This document shows positions 31,760-43,231 of a stretch of DNA of 64,000 bases, piece by piece (the stretch's first letter is position 1; each line of letters opens with the position of its first letter). Under the pieces are notes generated by a model that saw only the letters and a list, made by a program, of their open reading frames with translations, was not told the DNA's origin and did not search any database. This stretch comes from Ectopseudomonas khazarica. GTDB lineage: Bacteria > Pseudomonadota > Gammaproteobacteria > Pseudomonadales > Pseudomonadaceae. The stretch is taken from the NCBI RefSeq assembly GCF_004521985.1, contig NZ_SBHZ01000003.1, forward strand, positions 333,197 to 397,196, read 5' to 3'. A program made the position numbers and the translations under genes.

Positions 31760-31844
31760 CCTTAGCGCCACGAGGCCAGCGCTCAATGACCGAAGCGCTC
31801 AGCGCCATTGACCACTGAGCTCAGACGAACGGTCGTTTGTTCGT
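31760..31844 (-). promoter_or_regulatory. Predicted promoter and TetR-type operator of the beta-oxidation pair
   Basis: On the minus strand TTGAGC (31782-31787), 16 nt, TAAGGT (31760-31765) is a weak sigma-70 promoter. ACGAAC-N8-GTTCGT (31825-31844) is a perfect inverted repeat resembling operators of TetR fatty-acid regulators such as PsrA/FadR types. No regulator gene is adjacent. The rest of the gap to 32127 shows no gene. Confidence 0.45.
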
Positions 31845-32127
31845 CAACGGGCACATGGGCCCGAGCAACCTGTCTGCCACAAGGCATGCGGCCTGCGCGC
31901 CTGGCGCGCGTCATAGCGCGTGTTTCCTAGCAGCCAGCCATTAGCAACCAAGTCATCTAAGAAAGCGCAGACGGCAGCCCTAGAGTTAGTCATGCACCTT
32001 GACGAAAACCGGTGCAGGGAACCGTCGCTGGGTCATGCCGGGGCGGTCGATGGAACTACGCCCAGGCAGCAGCTCGCCAGGCAGACCGGCAGGCGTCCGA
32101 CACGACGCCCATAACAACAAGAGGCAT

Positions 32128-32229
32128 ATGGCCATGAACAAGCAGCCGAAATACCGTCAGGCTGGCGTCATTCTCTTCGCCACGGCGGTCATACTGATCC
32201 TTCCCAACCTGACCCGTCTGGTCAGCTGA
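32128..32229 (+). CDS. 33-residue single-span membrane peptide, unknown
   Basis: MAMNKQPKYRQ followed by the hydrophobic span AGVILFATAVILILPNLTRL. AAGAGG precedes ATG 32128; ATG 32134 is an alternative start. A positively charged start and one clean transmembrane helix resemble known regulatory small membrane proteins, but no family is recognised. The preceding 280 nt hold no other gene. Confidence 0.5.
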   Translation: MAMNKQPKYRQAGVILFATAVILILPNLTRLVS

Positions 32230-32376
32230 CCCAGCAACGACCCCGCTGCTGTGCAGACGCCGTGGTGCGCTTGGCACAGGGCGGGTGCTTTCCCATGACC
32301 TGCTGACACCCCGTCTGGACGGCGCGCCCGCATCGGGCAAAGATAGTTCGATCCCTCGCCAGCCCCGGAGCCAGAC

Positions 32377-32739
32377 ATGCGCCTCGCCATTCTCTTCCTT
32401 ACCGGCCTGTTCACCCTTGCCGGCGCCCACGCCGCGGAAGTGGACCAGGCTGCCGCACTCGAGACGCTGCAAGACGAAGACAGCCTGCTGATCGACGTGC
32501 GCAGCGCCGAGGAATTCGCCGACGGTGCCCTGCCCGGCGCTATCAACCTCGAACATGATCGGATCGCGGAACGCATCGCCAGCGTGGCCCCCGACAAGGA
32601 CCGCCCGCTCGTGCTGTACTGCCGCAGCGGGCGGCGCTCCTCATTCGCGCAGGACAAGCTGCAGGCACTGGGCTACAGCCGGGTGATCAACGCAGGCGCG
32701 TATGACGACCTGCTGCCGCTCCTGGAGCGCGGCGAATGA
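32377..32739 (+). CDS. Periplasmic rhodanese-like protein
   Basis: 120 residues with a signal peptide ending at AHAAE, then a single rhodanese domain (LLIDVRSAEEFADGALPGA ... VLYCRSGRRS). The active-site loop has the sulfur-carrying Cys (CRSGRR). PspE-like exported sulfurtransferase or sulfur carrier. CGGAG precedes the ATG. Its stop overlaps the ATG of the cytochrome c gene by 4 nt, so the two are coupled and probably act together in the periplasm. Confidence 0.88.
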   Translation: MRLAILFLTGLFTLAGAHAAEVDQAAALETLQDEDSLLIDVRSAEEFADGALPGAINLEHDRIAERIASVAPDKDRPLVLYCRSGRRSSFAQDKLQALGYSRVINAGAYDDLLPLLERGE

Positions 32740-33545
32740 GGGGGCTGCTGGTCAGCCTGATGTTTCTTGGCTGTTCCCTCTCGCTGCAGGCCGGCGAGTT
32801 CGCCGCACAACTGAACGCTGGCACGCGCAGCTGGAGCAGCAGCGAACTGTTGCACCACCCTCAGGCCCGCGACATCGAGATCGCCGACGACGTCAGCTAC
32901 AAGCGCCCCATGCGCTACCGTGCGGTCCCGATCCGCGCGCTGCTCGAAGGCGTGACGGCGGGCGATCACCTGCAGGCGGTGGCATCGGACGGCTTCGCCG
33001 CCGAGCTTCCGGCCGCCCTGCTGCTGGCCGACGAGGGGGCCAAGGCCTGGCTGGCCATCGAAGACCCGGACGAGCCGTGGCCACCGCTGGCCCAGGGCAA
33101 GGCCAGCGCGGGGCCGTTCTACCTGGTCTGGACCGACCCGCACGCCAGCCAGATCAGCCCCGAGCAGTGGCCCTTCCAGGTCGTCAGGATTCGCCAGCTC
33201 GCAGCGGTGGAGCAACGCTTCCCCGCCCTGCTCCCGGCCAGTGACGCGAGCAGCGAGGTGCAGGCCGGCTTCGCCCTGTTCCAGAAGAACTGCATGGCCT
33301 GCCACCGCCTCAATGGCGCCGGTGATTCCGCGTTCGGCCCCGATCTGAATATCCCCTACAACCCCACCGAGTACTTCACCGGCGACTTCCTGCGCCAGTA
33401 CATCCGTGACCCGCAAAGCCTGCGGCGCTGGCCGCAGGCACACATGCCCGGCTTCTCCGAACAGGTGCTCGACGCCACGCAGCTGCAGCAGCTGATCGCC
33501 TACCTGCAGCACATGGCCACGCGCAAGCTCCCGCCGCCGGGCTAG
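32736..33545 (+). CDS. Exported protein with molybdopterin-domain-like region and a cytochrome c domain
   Basis: 269 residues: signal peptide (ends near LQAGE), a region of about 150 residues resembling the Oxidored_molyb/SorA-like fold (RYRAVPIRALLEGV, SDGFAAELPAALLL, PFYLVWTD), then a monohaem cytochrome c domain with CMACH and likely Met ligand in HMPGFSE. No obvious cysteine ligand for molybdenum is in the N-terminal part, so it may be structural. Overlaps the rhodanese gene by 4 nt; role in periplasmic sulfur redox is inferred. Confidence 0.78.
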   Translation: MRGLLVSLMFLGCSLSLQAGEFAAQLNAGTRSWSSSELLHHPQARDIEIADDVSYKRPMRYRAVPIRALLEGVTAGDHLQAVASDGFAAELPAALLLADEGAKAWLAIEDPDEPWPPLAQGKASAGPFYLVWTDPHASQISPEQWPFQVVRIRQLAAVEQRFPALLPASDASSEVQAGFALFQKNCMACHRLNGAGDSAFGPDLNIPYNPTEYFTGDFLRQYIRDPQSLRRWPQAHMPGFSEQVLDATQLQQLIAYLQHMATRKLPPPG

Positions 33546-33850
33546 TGCGGCAGGCTCTCCTCCAGCGCCTCGCGGATCAGGCTCTGCAGCAACTGCACCG
33601 GCTCGCTCGGCTGCGTCTCGGCGCGGTGCAGGGCCAGCTCCAGCGTCGGCAGCGGCGGCAACCCGCTGCTGCCGCTCGGCAGGACCTCGACGCCGGCCGG
33701 CAGGCACAACGCCGTACGCACGGTGATGCCCAGGCGCGCACGCGCGGCGGCCCACAGTCCCCCCAGGTTGGCGCTGGAAAACGCCACGCGCCAGGGCAAA
33801 CCGGCACGATCCAGCGCCGCGCACGGCTCGGAACGGAACAGCCAGGCCGG
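33542..33850 (-). pseudogene. Remnant of a LysR-type regulator (C-terminal part)
   Basis: The minus frame ending at 33542 encodes a clear LysR effector-domain tail: WLFRSEPCAALDRAGLPW, FSSANLGGLWAAARARLGIT, VRTALCLPAG, PTLELALHRA, up to the native stop. The N-terminal DNA-binding domain is absent; upstream of about 33850 the frame turns into antisense of an MFS remnant. The stop overlaps the cytochrome gene stop. Product presumably inactive. Confidence 0.75.
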
Positions 33851-33851
33851 C

Positions 33852-34028
33852 GTGGCCCGTGCGGGCACGGTGCTGGGCATGGCCAACACCCTGGTGTTCG
33901 CCGGCATGTTCCTCACCCCGACGCTGGTCGCCGCCGGCCTGCGCCACGGTGACTGGCCGCTGGTGTGGGGCGTGGCGGCCCTGCTGACGCTGGCAGCCTG
34001 GCCGCTGCTGCGCGCGGCGCGCGGCTGA
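33852..34028 (+). pseudogene. Remnant of an MFS transporter (last 1-2 helices)
   Basis: The plus frame to the stop at 34028 reads ARAGTVLGMANTLVFAGMFL, then TPTLVAAGLRHGDWPLVWGV and a final hydrophobic segment, which looks like the C-terminal helices of a major facilitator transporter. Everything before is missing; upstream it abuts the truncated LysR gene. Best explained by one deletion removing the N-termini of a divergent LysR/MFS pair. Confidence 0.7.
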
Positions 34029-34034
34029 GCGGCC

Positions 34035-34832
34035 CTACTGCTGGCGCACCTGCAGCAACGGCGCGACCTGCACCTGCGCATGCATCTGCTCGCAACCACC
34101 GCCACGGCGCATGCCGCGCACCGGGCAGGCATCGAGGTAGTCCAGGCCGACCGCCAGCTTCAGGTGACGCTCAGGGCGTGCCAGGCAGTTGGTCACGTCG
34201 AAGCTGTACCAGGCATCGCCGACCCAGGCCTCGGCCCAGGCATGGCTGGCCAGGTGCTCGGCATCGTCCGTGTAGAGGTAGCCCGACACGTAGCGCGCCG
34301 GCACCCCCAGACTGCGAGCACAGGCGAGGAAGGCATGGGTGTGGTCCTGGCAGACACCGCGACGACCGGCGAAGGCCTCGGCGGCGCTGGTATCCACCTC
34401 GGTGACGCCCGGCTGATAGACGATATGGGCATTGAGCGCATGCATCAGGTCGATCAGGCCGTTGCGGTCGCTATGCGCCCTGGCGTGCTGCGCGGCGAAC
34501 TCGCGAATGGCGTCATCCGCCTGGGTCAGGCGGGTGAAGCGCAGGAACGGCAACGCCGACTGCTGCTCGTGCTCGGCCTCGCACGTCTCGTCGATCTCCA
34601 CCTGGCCCCGGGCGCCGATGACGATGGCCTCGTGCGGCTCGTCCAGGGTCAGCACATGCAGGATGTTGCCGTACGGATCGATCTGCGCATGCACCGGGCG
34701 CGGCAGATCGAGCTGCCAGCTGAGCACCTGCTGTCGCTCGCTGTCATGCGGGGTCAGGCGCAGGTACTGGATACTCGCGCGCACCTGATCATCGTAACGG
34801 TAGGTGGTGTCATGACTGATCGAAAGTCTCAT
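34035..34832 (-). CDS. Transglutaminase-like protein (Bact_transglu_N type)
   Basis: 265-residue cytoplasmic protein. N-terminal beta domain (LSISHDTTYRYDDQVRASIQ, YLRLTPHDSERQQVLSWQL), then a transglutaminase/protease core with catalytic Cys in GVCQDHTHAF, His in ASHAWAEAW and Asp in SFDVTN. ATG 34832 overlaps the alpha-E gene stop by 4 nt. Third gene of the ATP-grasp/alpha-E/transglutaminase operon, a combination predicted by comparative genomics to make or edit a peptide or peptide-like modification. Confidence 0.9.
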   Translation of the reverse strand: MRLSISHDTTYRYDDQVRASIQYLRLTPHDSERQQVLSWQLDLPRPVHAQIDPYGNILHVLTLDEPHEAIVIGARGQVEIDETCEAEHEQQSALPFLRFTRLTQADDAIREFAAQHARAHSDRNGLIDLMHALNAHIVYQPGVTEVDTSAAEAFAGRRGVCQDHTHAFLACARSLGVPARYVSGYLYTDDAEHLASHAWAEAWVGDAWYSFDVTNCLARPERHLKLAVGLDYLDACPVRGMRRGGGCEQMHAQVQVAPLLQVRQQ

Positions 34833-35779
34833 GCGACCTCCAGATAGGACGTGTGGATGGTGTTGCCCAGCTGGCGCACCAGCAGGATGAAGTCGGTCAG
34901 CCAGGCGTGCAGACCTTCGTCGAGCACTTCGTCGATGCTGGTGTAGCGCAGGCGCGCATCCAGTTCGGCGGCCAGGCGTTGCGCGGGGCGACCGTTCTCC
35001 CCCGGTAGACCGGCGAGCATCAGGTTGAGTTCTTCCATGCAGGCGCGCAGCGAACGCGGCACGTCCGGACGCAGCAGCAGCAGCTCGGCGACCTTGCGCG
35101 TGCGCGGCGAGCCACGGTAGATCTCGGCGAAGGCCTCGAACGAGGACAGCGCACGCAGCAGCGCGCTCCACTGGTAGTAACTGCGCGCCGTGCGCTCCTC
35201 CAGTTCGTCGATCTCTTCGCCGAGCATTTCATAGCGCGCATCGAGCAGACGCAGGGTGTTGTCGGCACGCTCGATGAAGGTGCCCAGGCGGATGAAGCGA
35301 TAGGCCTCGCCACGCATGATGGTGCCGAAGGTGGCGCCACGGAACAGGTGCGAGCGCTCCTTGACCCACTCGCAGAAGCGACTGATGCCGTAACGCCCCA
35401 GGCCCTGCTCGGCGATGCCGCGCATTTCCAGCCAGGTGGCGTTGATGTTCTCCCACATGTCGGCGGTGATGCGCCCGCGCACCGCGTGCGCATTGCTGCG
35501 CGCCGCCTGCAGGCAGCAGTAGATGCTGCCGGGGTTGCTCGCATCGAGGGCGAAGAAGTGCAGCATGCGCTCGGCATGCAGCGGGCCATGACGCTCCAGG
35601 TATTCGTCCAGCGTGCCGGTGATGAGCAGCGGCATGGCCAGTTCGTCGAGGCCGTCGCCACGGCCGTCCTGCGGCATCAGCGACAGCGAGTAGCTGACGT
35701 CGAGCATGCGCGCGAGGTTCTCGGCACGCTCCAGGTAGCGCGACATCCAGTACAGATCGGAGGCAGTACGACTGAGCAT
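34829..35779 (-). CDS. Alpha-E domain protein (DUF403)
   Basis: 316 residues, almost wholly helical, the alpha-E family: MLSRTASDLYWMSRYLERAE opening, GTFIERADNTLRLLDARYEM in the middle and a C-terminal helix ending HTSYLEVA. No catalytic motif known. Follows the ATP-grasp gene after 2 nt and overlaps the transglutaminase gene by 4 nt, so the three are one tight operon. Thought to cooperate with the ATP-grasp enzyme. Confidence 0.92.
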   Translation of the reverse strand: MLSRTASDLYWMSRYLERAENLARMLDVSYSLSLMPQDGRGDGLDELAMPLLITGTLDEYLERHGPLHAERMLHFFALDASNPGSIYCCLQAARSNAHAVRGRITADMWENINATWLEMRGIAEQGLGRYGISRFCEWVKERSHLFRGATFGTIMRGEAYRFIRLGTFIERADNTLRLLDARYEMLGEEIDELEERTARSYYQWSALLRALSSFEAFAEIYRGSPRTRKVAELLLLRPDVPRSLRACMEELNLMLAGLPGENGRPAQRLAAELDARLRYTSIDEVLDEGLHAWLTDFILLVRQLGNTIHTSYLEVA

Positions 35780-35781
35780 GA

Positions 35782-37191
35782 TTAGTCCTCCACCACCCAG
35801 GTGTCCTTGGTCCCGCCGCCTTGCGACGAGTTGACCACCAGCGAGCCTTCGCGCAGGGCTACGCGCGTCAGGCCGCCAGGCACCAGGCGGGTTTCGCGGC
35901 CGGTCAGGACGAACGGACGCAGATCGATATGGCGCGGTGCGATGCCGCGCTCGACGAAGGTCGGGCAGGTCGACAGGCTCAGCGTCGGCTGGGCGATGTA
36001 GGCCTCCGGCTTGGCGATCAGGCGGGCACGGAAGGTCTCGATCTCGGCCTTGCTCGCCGCCGGCCCGACCAGCATGCCGTAGCCACCGGAGCCCTGGGTT
36101 TCCTTGACCACCAGCTCGGACAGGTTGGCCAGCACGTGGGACAGCTCCTCCGGCTTGCGGCACTGCCAGGTCGGTACGTTCTTGAGAATCGGCTCCTCGT
36201 CCAGGTAGAAGCGGATCATGTCGCCGACGAAGGGATAGACCGACTTGTCGTCCGCGACGCCGGTGCCAATGGCGTTGGCCAGCACCACGTTGCGCGAGCG
36301 ATAGGCCGACAGCAGCCCGGCGACGCCGAGCATCGATTCGGGATTGAAGGCCAGCGGATCGAGGAAGGCGTCGTCGAGACGGCGGTAGATCACGTCGACC
36401 TGGCGCGCCCCCGCGGTGGTGCGCATGTAGACCTTGTCGTCACGCACGAACAGGTCCGCCCCCTCCACCAGCTCCACACCCATCTCGCGGGCCAGGAAGG
36501 CGTGCTCGAAATAGGCGCTGTTGAAACGCCCCGGGGTCAGCACCACGACCGTGGGGTTGTCCAGCGGGCTGGAGCTCTTCAGCGCATCGAGCAGCAGGTT
36601 CGGGTAGTGATCCACCGGCGCCACGCGCTGCGCGGCGAACAACTCGGGGAACAGGCGCATCATCATCTTGCGGTCTTCGAGCATGTAGCTGACGCCGCTC
36701 GGCGTGCGCAGGTTGTCCTCGAGCACGTAGTAGCTGCCGTCGCCATCGCGCACCAGGTCCACCCCGGCGATGTGCGCGTAGATGTCGCGATGCAGGTCGA
36801 GCCCCTGCATGGCCATCTGGTACCCCTCGTTGGCCAGCACCTGTTCGGCCGGGATGATGCCCGCCTTGATGATGCGCTGGTCATGGTAGAGGTCGGCGAG
36901 GAACAGGTTGAGCGCCTGCACCCGCTGGATGCAGCCACGCTCGACGATGCGCCACTCGCTGGCGGGTATGGCGCGTGGAACGATGTCGAAGGGAATCAGC
37001 CGCTCGGTGCCCTGATCGTCGCCGTAGAGGGTGAAGGTGATACCCGCGCGGTGGAACAACAGATCGGCTTCGCGCCGGCGCTGGGCCAGCAGCTCGTCCG
37101 GCGTTTCCGCCAGCCAGCGGGCGAACTCTCGGTAGTGCGGGCGGACAGCGCCACTCGCGTCGTACATCTCGTCATAAAAGGTGCGGGCCAT
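35782..37191 (-). CDS. Circularly permuted ATP-grasp protein (DUF404/DUF407)
   Basis: 469-residue cytoplasmic enzyme of the circularly permuted ATP-grasp type 1 family. Conserved segments: YHDQRIIKAGIIP, YVLEDNLRTPSGVSYMLEDR, PGRFNSAYFEHAFLAREMG, VVKETQGSGGYGMLVGP and the C-terminal RPFVLTG ... SSQGGGTKDTWV. The family is expected to form an amide or peptide bond using ATP; substrate unknown. First gene of its operon. Confidence 0.92.
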   Translation of the reverse strand: MARTFYDEMYDASGAVRPHYREFARWLAETPDELLAQRRREADLLFHRAGITFTLYGDDQGTERLIPFDIVPRAIPASEWRIVERGCIQRVQALNLFLADLYHDQRIIKAGIIPAEQVLANEGYQMAMQGLDLHRDIYAHIAGVDLVRDGDGSYYVLEDNLRTPSGVSYMLEDRKMMMRLFPELFAAQRVAPVDHYPNLLLDALKSSSPLDNPTVVVLTPGRFNSAYFEHAFLAREMGVELVEGADLFVRDDKVYMRTTAGARQVDVIYRRLDDAFLDPLAFNPESMLGVAGLLSAYRSRNVVLANAIGTGVADDKSVYPFVGDMIRFYLDEEPILKNVPTWQCRKPEELSHVLANLSELVVKETQGSGGYGMLVGPAASKAEIETFRARLIAKPEAYIAQPTLSLSTCPTFVERGIAPRHIDLRPFVLTGRETRLVPGGLTRVALREGSLVVNSSQGGGTKDTWVVED

Positions 37192-37513
37192 GCCGTACTC
37201 CTTGTCACCCGGACTTGCAGCATCCTCTGCAAGGCCCGAGCCAGCACTATTAATCCTTTAATTTCAACAACCTAGCAAATGATCGAATACTCCACGCACC
37301 ATCAAGGTGCGGCGCGATGTTGCCGTCACAACCTGTCGCCCCATTAGGTGGCGCAGGAGCGGCGAACGCCTCGCGATGCAGGCAGAGAGCCGGCACCACC
37401 CGCTCCACGCCGGACGCGGCCAGCTGTCCGTCACATTGCGTGACCGCCCGGTCAAGTGCAATCGCTTTCGCACGCAGGCGACGGCATGACCTGCCCCCGG
37501 CTGAAGCGCCCCC
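37192..37513. other. 322-nt gap upstream of the ATP-grasp operon
   Basis: AT-rich stretch at 37243-37285 (ATTAATCCTTTAATTTC) probably holds the promoter of the minus-strand operon; I could not fix -35/-10 boxes. The remainder, toward the hydrolase stop, has short hairpins only (GCACC-ATCA-GGTGC near 37300) and no gene. Confidence 0.5.
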
Positions 37514-38191
37514 TCACTGCCTGGAGGCAAGAAACTCGGCAACGACCTGCACGGCCGTGTCGAGGTGCTGCTCATGAGTGTAGCCCGACGCCTTCAGCGG
37601 CTTGAGGTCGTGGTCGGCGGCAGCCAGCCAGTGCAGGTCGATGGCCGAGGACAGTGCGTAGGCGGCGACCGCCTCACGATTACCCAGCGCATCGCGTTCG
37701 CCCTGGACGATCAGCGTCGGCGTGCGCAGCTCGGCCAGGTGGGCAACGCGGGGCTTTTCCGGTTTTCCGGCAGCATAGAAAGGGTAGCCCAGGCAAACCA
37801 GGGCAGCCGCCCCCAGTTCGTCTGCCAGCAGACTGGCCATGCGCCCGCCCATGGACTTGCCGCCGATGGCCAGGGGCCCTGCGACGCGTTGGCGCACCTG
37901 GGCATGGACGTCACGCCATTGCTGCAGCAGTTGCGCCTGGGGATTGGGGGGGCGCTTGCGCCCATCCACACGGCGCTGGGCCATGTAGGCGAACTCGAAG
38001 CGCACCACGCGCACGCCGCACGCGGCGAGCCCCTGCGCCATGCGCTGCATGAACGGACTGTCCATCGCTGCGCCTGCCCCGTGCGCCAGGATCAGAGTGG
38101 CCGTTGCCGCCTGCGGCGGTTCGTCCCACAGCCAGGGCAGCCCCTGCTCACATTGATCGGCGTCAATAAACCCAGATGGCCCTTTGCTCAT
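37514..38191 (-). CDS. Alpha/beta hydrolase of the KANL3/Tex30 type
   Basis: 225-residue cytoplasmic hydrolase. Oxyanion segment [14 protein letters not shown], nucleophile elbow GGKSMGGRM (Ser), acid in VQGERDALG and His in AAADHDLKP. Dienelactone-hydrolase-like fold; substrate unknown. Divergent from the first cco operon. The Anr-type box for that operon (38153-38166) lies inside its first codons, so Anr binding could also affect it. Confidence 0.85.
   Translation of the reverse strand: MSKGPSGFIDADQCEQGLPWLWDEPPQAATATLILAHGAGAAMDSPFMQRMAQGLAACGVRVVRFEFAYMAQRRVDGRKRPPNPQAQLLQQWRDVHAQVRQRVAGPLAIGGKSMGGRMASLLADELGAAALVCLGYPFYAAGKPEKPRVAHLAELRTPTLIVQGERDALGNREAVAAYALSSAIDLHWLAAADHDLKPLKASGYTHEQHLDTAVQVVAEFLASRQ
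38153..38166 (+). promoter_or_regulatory. Anr-type box upstream of the first cco operon
   Basis: TTGAT-CGGC-GTCAA matches the Anr/FNR box with one mismatch. With its centre at -41.5, transcription would start near 38201, about 90 nt before ccoN. The corresponding -10 (CATGCT, 38189-38194) is weak. The box lies within the 5' end of the divergent hydrolase gene. In P. aeruginosa the first-placed, cbb3-2 operon is Anr-controlled. Confidence 0.68.
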
Positions 38192-38292
38192 GCTTGCCTC
38201 GCGTCGATATCCGTGGTGTTCATGGCCTGCTCATGCCTAGGGGTGCCACGGATGTCGGCCGCTCTGCCATAACCGTGGATGGAAGCCCAGAC

Positions 38293-39731
<1,439 letters not shown>

Positions 39732-39732
<1 letters not shown>

Positions 39733-40340
39733 TGAAACACGAGATTCTCGAGAAGAACATCGGCCTGATGGCGCTGGTGATGATCCTGGCGGTCAGCATC
39801 GGTGGCCTGACCCAGATCGTTCCTCTGTTCTTCCAGGACGTCACCAACGAGCCGGTCGAAGGCCTCAAGCCTTACAACGCCCTGCAGCTCGAAGGTCGCG
39901 ACATCTACATCCGCGAGGGCTGCGTCGGCTGCCACTCGCAGATGATCCGCCCGTTCCGCGCCGAGACCGAGCGCTACGGCCACTACTCCGTCGCCGGCGA
40001 AAGCGTCTGGGATCACCCCTTCCTGTGGGGCTCCAAGCGTACCGGTCCGGACCTGGCCCGCGTCGGCGGCCGCTACTCGGACGAGTGGCATCGCGCTCAC
40101 CTGTACAACCCGCGCAACGTCGTGCCCGAGTCGAAGATGCCGGCCTACCCCTGGCTGGTGGAAAGCACCCTCGACGGCCAGGACACCGCCAAGAAGATGA
40201 GTGCCCTGCGCACCCTTGGCGTGCCCTACAGTGACGAGGACATCGCCGGGGCCGGTGATGCGGTCAAGGGCAAGAGCGAGATGGACGCGCTGGTCGCCTA
40301 CCTCCAGGTGCTTGGCACCGCCGTGAAGAACAAGAGGTAA
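39732..40340 (+). CDS. ccoO: cbb3 oxidase monohaem subunit II, first copy
   Basis: 202-residue membrane-anchored monohaem cytochrome c. N-terminal helix ([20 protein letters not shown]) and haem motif CVGCH, with Met ligand downstream in [10 protein letters not shown]. Its ATG shares one base with the ccoN stop (TGATG), indicating coupling. Passes electrons from CcoP to CcoN. Confidence 0.96.
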
Positions 40341-40345
40341 GCGCC

Positions 40346-40522
40346 ATGTTGGAATTCATCGATGTGGGCACGCTGCGCGGGCTGGGTACCGCGCTGGTAC
40401 TGATCGCCTTCACCGCAGTCACCTTCTGGGCCTATAGCGGCGAGCGCCGCGACGAGTTCAACGCAGCGGCCAACCTGCCGTTCGCCGACGACAAGCCCGA
40501 TGTCTGGAGTAACGAAGCATGA
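40346..40522 (+). CDS. ccoQ: cbb3 oxidase small subunit CcoQ, first copy
   Basis: 58-residue single-span protein ([20 protein letters not shown] helix) ending in [13 protein letters not shown]. CcoQ/FixQ stabilises the cbb3 complex. AAGAGG lies before ATG 40346, inside the end of ccoO; its last bases overlap ccoP (ATGA). Shares the AANLPFADD tail motif with the copy at 43846. Confidence 0.9.
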   Translation: MLEFIDVGTLRGLGTALVLIAFTAVTFWAYSGERRDEFNAAANLPFADDKPDVWSNEA

Positions 40523-41445
40523 CCGCCTTCTGGAGCCTATACATCACCCTGCTCACCGTGGGCACGCTGATCGCGCTGTTCTGGCTGATCTTCGCCACCC
40601 GCAAGAGCGAAGTGCACAAGAACCCGACCGAGCAGACCATGGGTCATGCCTTCGATGGCATCGAGGAGTATGACAACCCGCTACCCAAGTGGTGGTTCAT
40701 GCTGTTCCTCGGCACCCTGGTGTTCGGCGCGGCTTACCTGCTGCTCTACCCGGGCCTGGGCAACTTCAAGGGCCTGCTGCCGGGTTACAAGGACGGCTGG
40801 ACCCAGGTCAACCAGTGGCAACGCGAGATGGATCGTGCCGATGAGCTGTACGGGCCGATCTTCGCCAAGTTCGCCGCCATGCCCATCGAGGACGTGGCCA
40901 AGGACGAGCAAGCCCTGAAGATGGGTGGCCGCCTGTTCGCCTCCAACTGCTCGGTGTGCCACGGTTCCGACGCCAAGGGCAGCTACGGCTTCCCCAACCT
41001 GGCCGACGACAGCTGGCGCTGGGGCGGCGAGCCGGAGACCATCAAGACCACCATCCTCAAGGGGCGTCACGGCATGATGCCGCCGCAGGGTGCGGTGATC
41101 GGCGAAGACGGCGTGCGCAACGCTGCCGCCTACGTCCTGACCCAGCTGGCGGGTCGCGAACTGCCGGAAGGTGAAGTCGCCGACGTCGCAGCAGGCGAGA
41201 AGATCTTCTCCACCACCTGCTTCGCCTGCCACGGCGCCAGCGGCACGGGCACCCCTGCCCTGGGTGCACCGGACCTGACCCGTCCGAGCGCATTCATCTA
41301 CGGCAGCAGCTTCGCCCAGTTGCAGCAGACCATCCGCTATGGTCGCAGTGGCAACATGCCGCCTCAGGAAGACTTCCTGGGTAACGACAAGGCCCACCTG
41401 CTGGCGGCCTATGTGCTGAAACTGAGCCAGGGCAAGAACGAGTAA
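40519..41445 (+). CDS. ccoP: cbb3 oxidase dihaem subunit III, first copy
   Basis: 308-residue dihaem cytochrome c, accepting electrons from soluble cytochrome c. Two N-terminal membrane segments, then haem sites CSVCH and CFACH. Shorter by 23 residues than the second copy, which carries an extra segment before the first haem domain. Overlaps ccoQ by 4 nt. A hairpin GCCGGCGA / TCGCCGGC (41456-41482) follows without a T-run. Confidence 0.96.
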   Translation: MTAFWSLYITLLTVGTLIALFWLIFATRKSEVHKNPTEQTMGHAFDGIEEYDNPLPKWWFMLFLGTLVFGAAYLLLYPGLGNFKGLLPGYKDGWTQVNQWQREMDRADELYGPIFAKFAAMPIEDVAKDEQALKMGGRLFASNCSVCHGSDAKGSYGFPNLADDSWRWGGEPETIKTTILKGRHGMMPPQGAVIGEDGVRNAAAYVLTQLAGRELPEGEVADVAAGEKIFSTTCFACHGASGTGTPALGAPDLTRPSAFIYGSSFAQLQQTIRYGRSGNMPPQEDFLGNDKAHLLAAYVLKLSQGKNE

Positions 41446-41455
41446 CTCCCGCTTT

Positions 41456-41482
41456 GCCGGCGATCATCCCCTGGTCGCCGGC
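41456..41482 (+). terminator. Hairpin after the first cco operon
   Basis: GCCGGCGA / TCGCCGGC with an 11-nt loop and no T-run, so termination here may be partial. Confidence 0.4.
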
Positions 41483-41709
41483 CCCTCCCCGCACCTGTGC
41501 GACCCAGTGTCGCACCTGCCGACCAATAGCCCTGCAATTTTCTTGATCTGGGCTAAGCTGCCTTTCAGTCGCCATCTGACACAACTCCAAGGCGATCCCT
41601 TCTTAGCGCTGCGCAAACTGGTTGCGCCAAAGCTGCCAGAGCTGTCTCCGGGGCCTGCCCGCAGTCCCCTTGAAAGGCTCTGAAACCCCGTTCGTGTCGG
41701 CATGTTGCG

Positions 41710-41738
41710 TTGCAATGGCTACCTGCTTTCTCCATACT
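41710..41738 (+). promoter_or_regulatory. Predicted sigma-70 promoter of the second cco operon, in a 343-nt gap
   Basis: TTGCAA (41710-41715), 17 nt, CATACT (41733-41738), 50 nt before ccoN. The gap 41446-41788 otherwise holds only the hairpin at 41456 and a half Anr box (TTGAT-N4-GCTAA, 41543), and no gene. An Anr-independent promoter fits the constitutive cbb3-1 operon of P. aeruginosa. Confidence 0.5.
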
Positions 41739-41761
41739 TGCCGCCGATTTTTGCCCCATAA

Positions 41762-43230
<1,469 letters not shown>

Positions 43231-43231
<1 letters not shown>

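Noticed and set aside
41543..41556. Possible Anr box before the second ccoN
   Set aside because: Only one half-site matches (TTGAT-N4-GCTAA) and spacing to the likely -10 is wrong.
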